This document shows positions 37,158 through 46,439 of a DNA stretch of 64,000 nt, piece after piece; position 1 is the first letter of the stretch, and every line of letters starts with the position of its first letter. Made by a program: the position numbers and the translations under genes. This DNA is from Rapana venosa (taxonomy: Eukaryota > Mollusca > Gastropoda > Neogastropoda > Muricidae). Below the pieces are notes generated by a model. The model saw nothing but the letters and a program-made list of their open reading frames with translations, did not search any database and was not told where the DNA came from. The stretch spans positions 22,165,889 to 22,229,888 of the forward strand of contig CM054165.1 in NCBI GenBank assembly GCA_028751875.1. Direction: 5' to 3'.

Positions 37158-37258
37158 GATTCATATGAGGGCAGCTCTGACCGCTTTGGGAAGAGGAAGG
37201 ACCACAGCTGCTTCCTCTTGAATTTTTTATCGAAGTAGGGGGACTGGGGTCGAAGGAT
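37158..37258 (-). CDS. 101-bp coding exon of the minus-strand gene
   Basis: Acceptor CCTTTTTTCCCAG and donor AATC|GTAAGT are both strong. In phase 0 the frame reads ILRPQSPYFDKKFKRKQLW, SFLFPKRSELPSYE and leaves TC, which joins A of the next exon to give Ser. The basic, aromatic text suggests a cytosolic segment, but no family is recognised. This is the most upstream exon I can support with confidence; the 38-43 kb region above it is poor-quality sequence, so further 5' exons could be hidden there. Confidence 0.6.
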
Positions 37259-38039
37259 CTGGGAAAAAAGGTCATTGTGTTATTACATATTGACTGTACA
37301 ACTAGAAAGTCAATGTTATGTTCACATCAGTACAGCGTACGATGACGTTCTGGTCAAGCATGATACAATAAATTGAAATCAGTGCATGTTCAGTCATTAA
37401 AAAAACCCAAAACACCACAACACTTTAGTTCCACTTCAATGTTTCTGTCTGTTCCAAGATGTTCAAGCGCCCTTATGTTTAAAGGTCTTATCACGTCGTG
37501 TATACTATTCCTGTGTGTATCCGTCCCGTGCCCACATATATGTGTGTGGTCAAATCCAAATCTCCTTTTGACAATTTTCCTGCCCTCACAACCCCCCCCC
37601 CCCCCCCAAAAAAAAAAAAAAAATCATCATAAAGCCAATAACTTTTAACTTTTCCCATACCCCCCCCCCAGCAAAACATCCAAATCTGTAAAAGCATTGT
37701 TAAAAAGACAAGACAGAAAGGGGGTAAGGTTATATCCTTAGTAGAGCTGAATGCGGCTGGCCATGATCATCAGTAGGGACTGAGGTTGACATTATCACCA
37801 AGAGGAGGATTTTTACTTCAATTATCAGCACACAAAGAAGTCGTTATTGAAATTACCCGTGAAACCGAGTTTTACTGTAAAATTAATATCAGAAAGAACT
37901 GAATGTCCCTTTCATTAATGAGGAGCAAGAAGAGATTTGAATTTATCTGTGTGTAACTAGTAATCTATGACCCAAAAGCAAATAAATCCATTTTTCCTGA
38001 CCAAAATGATCCCCAATTTTATAAATGTGGCATTGGGGT
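37259..38039. other. Non-coding; poly-C/poly-A block
   Basis: Contains C16A15 at about 37591-37621 and C9 at 37660-37669. No exon-like frame with splice sites was seen on either strand. Confidence 0.45.
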
Positions 38040-38530
38040 GGGTGGGTGGGGAAGGGATAGCCGAGTGGTTAGAGCGTTGGACTGGTGACCTGGCCACCCC
38101 CTCAAGCTAGCAGGGGGCAAACCCCTTTTAGGAGATTTATCCCTGGAGTAAGGATCAGTACCCATTTTATCTCCCCCCCCCCCCCCCCCTTCCCCCCCCC
38201 TCCACCACCACAAGTCCTTGGAATGAACTATAAACCAAAGGCCCCACGTGCACACACACGTAGTTCTAACATCTTGCCCCAACACATTAAAACCCGTTCC
38301 ACCTTTCGGGAAAAGAAGGCCATTTGGGGTCCGAACGAAGGGATGACAAATTTTGAAACAAAAAAACATGCACACAGGCGTTGCATTTAGACACCATCCC
38401 TGAAGTCGGAATGCAGCGCTTCAATGGGGGGTAAAACGGTCGCGTAAGCAAAACCTCACCATTTAGTGTCGAACCTCGGGGATCTAGCCCAGGAACAACC
38501 ATGTTTAAAACATCAGTGTCCAAATAAAAC
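38040..38530 (+). mobile_element. tRNA-derived SINE-like fragment
   Basis: The head GGGATAGCCGAGTGGTTAGA, GCGTTGGACTGGTGACC (about 38056-38092) matches a tRNA D-arm/A-box layout. The B box is not readable. Downstream is GAAGTCGGAATGCAGCGC (38402), the motif shared with the SINE at 44951. It is mixed with homopolymer-rich text (poly-C 38175-38203), so boundaries are approximate. Not a functional tRNA gene. Confidence 0.55.
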
Positions 38531-38599
38531 CACTGTCCTGTATCACAGTTGGGTATTCAAATTTCCCGAAAGGAAGGAAAAGGAAGGTAGCAAGGACGG

Positions 38600-38930
38600 T
38601 TTTATACGTTCACCTGCCTAACAATAATCCACCCATGAGGTTTTTGGGTTTTGATTCCCAGCCTCTCCCTTCTTTTTAACGGATTGTCAGGTCTTTCAGA
38701 GGACACTTTAAACCAGTGGGACCCCTGTGTTTGCGAACTTGCGCATGTCAAAAGAACCCACGACAGTTGAAAATTGGAAAGAGCGGGGAGGTACCTCCTG
38801 ACTGTCCTGGCAGAAACTGGTAGGCTCAATTCCCAGCTGTGTTCCCTGAAGTTGGAATGCGGCTACCTTGGTGGTGGGGTGGGAGTGGGGAGGAGAGAAA
38901 ATGACCACACATGTGTGATGCTGTCATATT
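38600..38930. mobile_element. SINE-like fragment with the GAAGT(C/T)GGAAT motif
   Basis: CCTGAAGTTGGAATGCGGCT at 38845-38864 matches the SINE body motif at 38402 and 44951. No tRNA-like head was found. The remaining sequence to 39356 shows nothing recognisable. Confidence 0.4.
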
Positions 38931-39356
38931 ACCTCCCATGCGATCAGAGCCACATGTTACTATTTTGGGACCCCAATTGGGACACGCAAATTGTGCAGTG
39001 CTCTGTTTCCTTGGGTGGTGGTTGAAAACAGCCTATTGCATGCACTTGACTTTCGTGTAAAATGTAGTTTTAGCAGCCTCTTTTCTTACAGGCCATATCC
39101 TCCCTGTTCATACTATACTGCCATAGCTGAGAAGTTGTACAAATTGTGGCAGATCAACACTCTGTTATACCCGTAATAAAAAAAATCCTAAAGAACAAAT
39201 GAAGACAAATGCATAACTTTCATGCAATGTATTCAAGTTTTTGTTCAGGATGACCGATTCTGAAATTTAAACATAGTTGTAACATACCTCTTAGACCCCC
39301 CCAGACCCCGCCACCACTCCTCCTCAACACTTCCACTGTCAGGCATGGCTTGGTTT

Positions 39357-39396
39357 TACCCCCACACACAACACACACACACACACACACACAACC

Positions 39397-39437
<41 letters not shown>

Positions 39438-39905
39438 GGCACAGCAATGGACTGTGATGTTAGTTGGCAGTAATAAAAGTGGGACAGGAAAGAAACAAAC
39501 ACACACACACCTGGCTGTGCAGCATTCAGTCTGCAGTGCAAACTGACTGACAGACAGTGTCAGAAAGACAGGCATCACACACACAGACATCACACACACA
39601 CAACAACACACGGGCTCACACACACAGACAAGAGCATCACACACAACAACAACACACAGGCTCACCCCCACCCCAAACACCAAGACATACACCCAACACA
39701 CACAGCATCACACACACACAGACACACACACACACAGACACACACACACACAACACCACACACACACACACAGCCATCACACACACAACATCACAAAAAA
39801 CACACAGCATCACACACACACAGACACACGCACAACACACACAAAACTCACACACACACACCACATCCACACACACACACACACTCAAAACACACAGACA
39901 TCACA
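39357..39905. repeat. (CA)n microsatellite region, ~550 bp
   Basis: Interrupted CA arrays with CAGA, CAAC and CATCA variants, split by about 100 bp of unique text at 39437-39500. Val/Cys- and Thr/His-rich open frames here are not genes. Confidence 0.95.
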
Positions 39906-40139
39906 AAACAACGATGGACAGGCTCTGATGGGGCAAGCCACAGGGGCCTGTACACACAACACAAACATTTTTAAATCCTTGTTCCATTTTTTAAAAGAGT
40001 AGGCCATGTGTGCGGGTTAAACCACAGGGACAAATGAAAAAAAGCACATAAGTGCTTGTTCCATTATCCTCTACATAAAAGAATCAAAAAAATAAAACAC
40101 ACACACCTAAAGAAAACTTCAATCCCCTAAATTATTTCT

Positions 40140-40740
40140 TTGTAAAAAGGCCCTTGGCCCATACATGAAAAGGGACCCAGCATTACAGGGTTTATTGAAT
40201 TAAAAAAAAAACCCTAACATTAAACAACAAAAAAAACAAAAACAAACAAAGCAAAAAAAAACACCCAAAAAACGACAACACAACAAAGAAAAGCCAAATC
40301 ATTGTAAGGTTCAAGAATGGCTTTTTATCAGGATAAAAAAATAAACAAAAAATACATAATCTTTATTTTACAAGTTTATACAAATATAACCAATCTATGC
40401 ACCCCCCAAATAATTAGTTGCCTAAAAAGTAAAATAAAATAAACAAAAAACATAAATAGCCCTAATACTTACTCTTGGAGTCCACTAATTCTTTTTTGGA
40501 CTTTTTTCTTTCTATTAAATTTTGCTGGGTTTTTTTTTTTCCCAAAATATCTTCCGTTTTTGGAAAACAAACACAAAATGTACTTCCCTCCTTGGCTTGC
40601 CTTACAACAAGGGGCACAAGTTCCATGCCCATAGAGAATCTGAATTCCCAAACATTTATAGTCGATTATACCCAGGTTGGCCAAAATTTCTTTTCAAACT
40701 TAGCCCAATTCGGGCTTTAAAAAAGGGTTTTGCAAAAGTG
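40140..40740 (-). mobile_element. LINE B 3'-end fragment, second copy
   Basis: AAGGCCCTTGGCCCATACATG (about 40148-40168) matches the LINE B 3' UTR at about 30672-30692. CAAACACAAAATGTACTTCC, then CTTACAACAAGGGGCACAAG, and ATTCCCAAACATTTATAGTC (40565-40665) match 30980-31085. It is collinear and in the same orientation as LINE B. Differences are biased to homopolymer extensions (TTTTTTTTTT, GGG, CCC). 5'-truncated. Confidence 0.75.
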
Positions 40741-41799
40741 TTTTAACTCTTTGTATCTTGGATGGTTTTCGTACTTCCTTACCGTTACCACTCCCCTAAG
40801 GATTTTTAGTTTGGTGGCAGAAATTCCGTTGTAAAACTGGTGGGGGAACCATTTTTTCGCTCCATGTCACTTTTACACTTTCCACTAACAACCCAATACC
40901 TTTATCCAATTCATGCAACCATTCCCAAAATTTATCATCGATCATGTTTTTTTTTGCTAATCGTTCTGGTTTCTATTTGATTAGTCACCTCTTAGGTAGC
41001 ATTTGTTCACACAAATACACATTTCTCCTTTCTAAAAAACAAAAACGTACCTCTGAATTTGAAATGGCAAACACGAGTTTCACAGTCGATCGGTGTTTTC
41101 CCCCATTCTAACAGGGCTTTTGGTAGGCCAGGATAGAACAGGCAAAACCGTACATTCACATTCCAAAATCTTGAAGGACGCCCGTGTGGTTAGCAAACTG
41201 CATAGCTTTCCCCTTGACTTAAGTATATCTTTATACCCCGAAAAGAACAAACATAAAGCAAAGACAAAACGAAGGGGTGTTGGTTTCGGTTTACGTCGTT
41301 CAAACGACATAAACAAGAATAGGAAAAAAACCATTTTCGCTCATAAGATACATAACAAATCAACAACAGTTCCCCGAGTGCTCAACGAAGGAAAAAAAAA
41401 GTTTTTAAAAAGGAAAAAAAAAAAGTGCCTTAAAATTAAATATGACATAAGTCATAAAGTTCTAAACAAAGCATTTTTAACTATCAGTGAATCTTTGTAT
41501 GCCCAAATTTTTCTAAAAGGGGTAAATTTAATATAATATCACCCAACATGGGAAAATTTGGGGTGTGTGTGACAAAATCACCAAAGTTGAAAACCGGGAC
41601 CAAGTCTATGTTCTTTGCAAATACTGTGCTCTAACCTACAAAAAGAGCAACTCATTCTTCATTATCATTTTGTTTGTAAAACTTACCCATATTCTCATAA
41701 AATACTTCATACTTTCACATCTAATACTACTCAAACTATTTTGGGGGGTTTACCACATTACATGGGAAATAATATAAAATAAAAATTTGTGAATTATAT
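40741..41799. other. AT-rich, homopolymer-biased sequence; no gene seen
   Basis: May continue the LINE B copy for a short distance (weak match of CAACCATTTTTCATGAGCAG-like text near 40845), but no motif is certain. A 147-residue open frame at 41093-41536 has no recognisable domain and is Lys/Asn-rich, as AT-rich noise would be. Confidence 0.4.
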
Positions 41800-42140
41800 C
41801 TTAAGGTCCCCTTTGGGGAAAGGGTGGGTCTGCAATATAATAATACACCCCCCCCCTCCTGGAAATTCTGGCTAAAATTCCCCTTTTTCCCATCCCCCTT
41901 TTGTTCCTTTGCTCTTTTTCTCCTGCCTCCTTCTTGTTTATTTTTTCTTCTTGGGCCATTTTCCTGCCTTTTTTTCCCCAGAAATCTTCAAAGAAACAAT
42001 CCTCTCTCCCAGCTGCAGTCGGAAGTCTGGGGCCATTTGTCAGGCGCAAACGGGAAGCGCATCACGTTTTGCTCATGACAACAATATTTTCTGTCTGAGC
42101 ATTCGACAGAGAAGAAAATTTGAAAAGAAGCTTATTCAAA
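41800..42140. repeat. Dispersed repeat, copy a (matches 54480-54815)
   Basis: Shared strings with 54480-54815 include CTGGAAATTCTG, CTCCTTCTTGT, CTGCCTTTTT, the CCAGAAA region, GTCAGGCGC/GTCAGGTGC, and GCTCATATGACAA/GCTCATGACAACAA. They are collinear over about 300 bp. There is no ORF consistent between copies, so this is a non-coding interspersed repeat. This copy shows homopolymer-rich substitutions. Confidence 0.7.
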
Positions 42141-42604
42141 AAAAGAGCAAGAAAGACAACTCGTAAAACTTTATCAGCATGTGGGGGTCAAATGGAATGC
42201 TGAGGAATGGGGTTTTTACCACAAGCCAAATTTTTCAAAAATGGCTCCGGGTCTGGCTAGCAAAAACAGAAGACTGTTTTTGTTAGAATGATCAAAAACC
42301 CTCTAAAAAAAAAAAAGCTCTCGCATACTCTGATTTTGGGGACCCTTTGGGGAAAAAAGTGTTAAAAAATGGAAAATTTCTTCACATGCAAAACCCAGTT
42401 GACTTCAAAGAGATTGTTTTGGGGTTTTTGGGTGTTGGATGTTTTTATTTTAACGAGGATAATGGAATAAGCACCCATGTGCTTTTTTAATCCAACCCCG
42501 GGGTGTTATCGGTTTTTTAAATTCTGACTCTGTTTCCACCGGCACACAATGGCCACTCTTGCGAAAAGCAGCAGGTTTTAATGTGTGGGAAGTTTTTCTG
42601 GGGG
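42141..42604. other. Unassigned sequence left of the third copy
   Basis: AT-rich with runs of TTTT, GGGG and AAAA. No coding signal, and no match to the segmental unit until about 42605. Confidence 0.4.
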
Positions 42605-43659
42605 CGTTTTGTACACGGGACCTGGTTTATAGTCTCACCCAAAAAGGACTTTTACGGAGAGGGGGATTGCACTGTTTTAACCCAGGGAAAATACCCCTTG
42701 AATGTGTTGTCTGGTGAGGGGCTGACAAGACAAGAAGAGTTAAAAATCTGTTTTCTTATTTATAAATTTGAAAGCGCTGAAACTTTTTTTTAGAGGATCA
42801 GGCACACAAAATATCCTCACTTTTGGCATGGGAAGGGTGCATATTGTGCGACCGCCTACAGACTGTTTGGGGTGTCCCCTCTTTCCGCCCGCCTGAAGGG
42901 GGCGTATGATTTTGTGATATGGGAATTTTATTTTTTTTAGAAAGTTCTACATGTACTAATTTTTGTTTTTTGTTGTTTCTGTTCTGTGATCATCAAACAC
43001 ACAATCTTGATATAGACAGATCTGTGTTATGAGTTTTTTAACAACAGGGGGACCACTTTTGGGAATAAAACAATTTCAAAGACCTCACCCCTTTATTTTT
43101 AGGTAATTTCCCTTTATGCGAGGTGTGTGTGCGGAACGTCTGACATGCATAGCATGGTTTGCATGCGGGTGCAAAACACTGGTGCGGGGGCCCCAAATGT
43201 TGAATACACATGTGCGTATTTTGCAAAATTTTGTTTTTTTCTAAGTGGTTCCTTTTTGGGGGTACAGAACTCCCTTTACTTACAGAACAACCCACATGCA
43301 ACCTGTACAATGAAATGAACTCTCTAAGTTAGAATTCCCCCTGACCAGTGGGCAACTTCCTCTAAAGAGACAGCAGAGAACAGACAACAGAGAGGAGAGA
43401 CAGACAGACAAAAAGAATTCCAATTTAATAAGCGTTTCTGAACTCCCTTGTCCACATCAAGATGACAACATCAGCAATGCCAAGTCCAAGTCAAATATTT
43501 ATTTATTTTTCAGTGATGCATTTGAATAAGCAAACACATGCTGCTTTTTTTTTTCTTTCTGTCAAGCCATCCAAAAAAGACAACAAAGAAAGATCAAGAA
43601 TCACCTTATAAATAAAAATTTTAAAAAGGTCAAGGTCAAGGTCACAAGTCTCATGGGGA

Positions 43660-44661
43660 TTAACCACTTAACTGCCGAGTGCAAGTGCACCCTATATGCC
43701 GGGGAATAAAATTCTTATGTACCACTTGCTATGTTCATGTCCCTCTTACTCGGAAATTACTGAATGAATTAACCTGATAGTCTGCCCAAAGACAGTATAT
43801 ATATCGTAGATTGCTTTCCGGCAAGCTCAAATTAGTTAGCATGATATTTCACAACGAAAATATATTTAAAATGTTAAAAATCGTCAAAAAATACATGTCC
43901 TTCATCACCATTGTCATCCTGATAGTCTGCCCAATGACAGTATATATATCGTAGATTGCTTTCCGGCAAGCTCAAATTAGTTAGCATGATATTTCACAAC
44001 GAAAATATATTTAAAATGTTAAAAATCGTCAAAAAATACATGTCCTTCATCACCATTGTCATCCTGATAGTCTGCCCAATGACAGTATATATATCGTAGA
44101 TTGCTTTCCGGCAAGCTCAAATTAGTTAGCATGATACTTCACAACGAAAATATATTTAAAATGTTAAAAATCGTCAAAAAATACATGTCCTTCATCACCA
44201 CTGTCATTCTGAGTATCCCCCATCTCAATAACATCACACATAAATCGAGGCAAAATCTCTCTCTTTTTTTTTTTAATGCATTATCTCCTGAATCATACAC
44301 AATCGTTTTCATCACAGTCAGGATTATCTAAAGTTTTATTTGCCATTTTTCAGCTGTGTAAAGTTATTGATACCTTCATCAAGAAGTGCATTTTGAACAA
44401 GAACTGCCCAAGCAGTCATGCATAATAACACAAAATACCAGCTACAAAAATGATCGTTTTTGCCAAATTTTTGCAGCTGGATGATGCCAACCAACAGGAG
44501 AGTGATCACCACTAATTTTGGAGTTCTTTCCCTTTAACTGTAGTCAAGGAAACTGGCTTGTTTACTTCGGTTGGAAACCCCGGAAATTTTCCGGGTTGTT
44601 GGTGTATAGAGTGCACATTTAGTCACAGAAAATTTCCGGGGTGGGTCAGGCAAGTGGTTAA
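43660..44661. mobile_element. piggyBac-like non-autonomous element with TTAA flanks
   Basis: The element is bounded by TTAA at 43660-43663 and TTAA at 44658-44661. The left end reads TTAACCACTTAACTGCC. The reverse complement of the right end reads TTAACCACTTGCCTGACCC, giving imperfect TIRs starting CCACTT. TTAA duplication with C-rich TIR starts is characteristic of the piggyBac superfamily. The interior has a sub-terminal CCCCGGAAATTTTCCGGG near-palindrome (about 44578-44596) and three 145-bp tandem units. I could not identify a DDD transposase, so it is probably non-autonomous. Confidence 0.7.
43773..44207. repeat. Three exact-period 145-bp tandem units
   Basis: Units start CCTGATAGTCTGCCCAA at 43773, 43918 and 44063, exactly 145 bases apart. 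Units two and three are nearly identical, and all contain GACAGTATATATATCGTAG and TTAAAAATCGTCAAAAA. Copy 1 has only two older units (13470-13790). The array has therefore expanded or contracted between paralogues. Confidence 0.9.
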
Positions 44662-44679
44662 GATTATAACCGCACAACA

Positions 44680-45030
44680 CAGGATACTATAGTCCAGCAG
44701 TTAAGGCCTATCAACTTCAATGCCATGGATCCATGAAGTCATGGGTTTGAATCTTGGCTGAATCTGGTGAATTAAGGGTGGGGATTTTCACCATCTCCCA
44801 GGTCGATTTCAAGTGCAGACCTGCCAGTGCCTTCATCCCCTTCGTGTATATACACATGCAGAAAATCAAATATGCATATTGAAGATTCCATACATCATGC
44901 CAGTTGTTTGGTGGGTTACGGAAGCACAAACATACCCAGTATACATCCCCGAAGTCGGAATACAGCTACCTTCAGGGTGGGCAAAAAGTTGCATACGCAA
45001 AATCTTACCATAGGTGAACTTAGGAGCTCA
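44680..45030 (+). mobile_element. tRNA-derived SINE, uninterrupted (third copy)
   Basis: The head resembles a tRNA gene with an A-box-like TATAGTCCAGCAGTTAAGG (44688-44706) and a B-box-like GGGTTTGAATCTT (about 44743-44755). The body includes CAGGTCGATTTCAAGTGCAG and GAAGTCGGAATACAGC (44951), then GCAAAAAGTTGCATACGCAA. It is continuous here, but copies 1 and 2 carry it in two halves. The GAAGTCGGAAT motif also appears at 38402 and 38848, marking a dispersed family. Confidence 0.7.
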
Positions 45031-45256
45031 GCTGAGGAATGGGATTTATTTTTAAAGTAATAATCACACACCAAGGAATGAGAACAATACAAAACAAGAA
45101 CGAAACTGATCATCATCAAGGCCGACTATAATGTTGAGGAAGATCCACTCTGACAACAATTCAAGCAGGATTTATTTCCCTTCACCCAACAACAACAAAC
45201 ATGGCTATGTAACAATCAATAAAACAGAATTATTGAAAAAATGTGCATGATTTACT

Positions 45257-45450
45257 TAATAATAATAATAATAATAATGTATGGAATTTATATAGCGCTG
45301 AATCTTGTAAAGCAACAAATCAAAGCGCTCAGATTTTATTTCATACCACTTTAAGTCACGGCAGATCTCTCTCCGTGAAATTCGGGCTGCTCTCCTCGGG
45401 GAGAGCGGGAGAACGCGTCGCCACTTAGCGCTGCGCCACCCTTTCACCTT
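45257..45450 (-). mobile_element. SINE inserted in the third copy, with 7-bp target duplication
   Basis: A ~190-bp element on the minus strand, absent from the matching place in copies 1/2. Its head reads GGTGGCGCAGCGCTAAGTGG (A-box-like). Its body has GAGCGCTTTGATTTG, and its tail reads CAGCGCTATATAAATTCC then (ATT)n. It is flanked by TTTACTT on both sides (about 45250-45256 and about 45458-45464). The tail matches the 3' end of the L2-like LINEs in this window, suggesting mobilisation by that LINE. Confidence 0.75.
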
Positions 45451-45774
45451 TACTTCACCCAACAACAATAAAAATGGCTATATAACAAGCAATAAAACAC
45501 AATTATTATTGAAAAAATTTACATGATTTACTTCATCCAACAAAAACAAAAATGGCTGTAAAACAATCAGTAAAACACAATTATTGAAATTTTTTTTTTT
45601 TTTTTTACAAAAATTAATGTAAAAACTGAGAGTAAACACACATATTAATGACAGTAATTTAGGTTTAAGATCCTAAAAGATGGGCACACACATACACACA
45701 CGCATGCACACACTGAAATGTAAACAAAAAGGATGACAACTATAATTACAAACACCCACAACAATTCTGATTGC

Positions 45775-46012
45775 ACATGGGTTTCAGTATCTCTGTTTCA
45801 TTTCATAGCTCTCCCTGCTTTTCAACAGCCAAAAGACTCCATCACCCTGCCAGGGTGTGTGGCCTCTGTGTGTGTGTGTGTGTTTGGACTTGTTGGAACT
45901 GTTACTTGCTGTTGGTTGTATGACTGTGCAAGAATGAGTTCAGTGCAAGCGCTTTGATTTGTCTGTGCAAGATACAGCGCTATATAAATTCCATTTATTA
46001 TTATTATTATTA
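45775..46012 (+). mobile_element. L2-like LINE 3' UTR fragment (third copy)
   Basis: Homologous to 4560-4815, with the cleaner tail CAGCGCTATATAAATTCC then TTATTATTATTATT. The tail is shared with the L2-like LINE at 15240-16490 and, in opposite orientation, with the SINE at 45257-45450, which indicates a common 3'-end recognition sequence. Confidence 0.65.
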
Positions 46013-46439
46013 AAACAGATAGTAGCTACCTCTATTCTTTCTTTTTTTTTTTATTAATTTTTTTGAAAATGGCTGCACAAGTGCCCATGACAAAATTCAC
46101 TTGTAAGGTCAGGTCTATACATGCTTACATTTGTTGTAATATACATACATATATATTTGTTCCATGGATGTTGTTGTTGTCTTCAATTTAATGTCTGTTC
46201 ACTCTAAGTGATATTAGACGAGGGAAGTAGAAAGTGTAAAGGAGTTTAAAGAAGGGAGAAGAAGGAGTGGAAGGAGAAAGGATTAAGAAATAGCATCCGT
46301 GTTGGGTGTTTGTTTGTTTGTTTTTTTAGAAAAAGAAATAATAATAATAATAACAACAACAACAAAACCCAACAACACACCTAGAAAAGTAAATAATACT
46401 CTTACACAGGAGCAAACTAAAAACTCAACAACGTAGAAA

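Noticed and set aside
38050..38110. Possible tRNA gene
   Set aside because: The A-box-like text is good but no B box or acceptor stem pairing is readable; it fits a SINE head better.
39220..39928. Cys/Val-rich and Thr/His-rich open frames
   Set aside because: Generated by CA dinucleotide arrays.
41093..41536. 147-residue plus-strand open frame as a gene
   Set aside because: Lys/Asn-rich with no domain, inside a homopolymer-biased AT-rich region, and without splice or start context.
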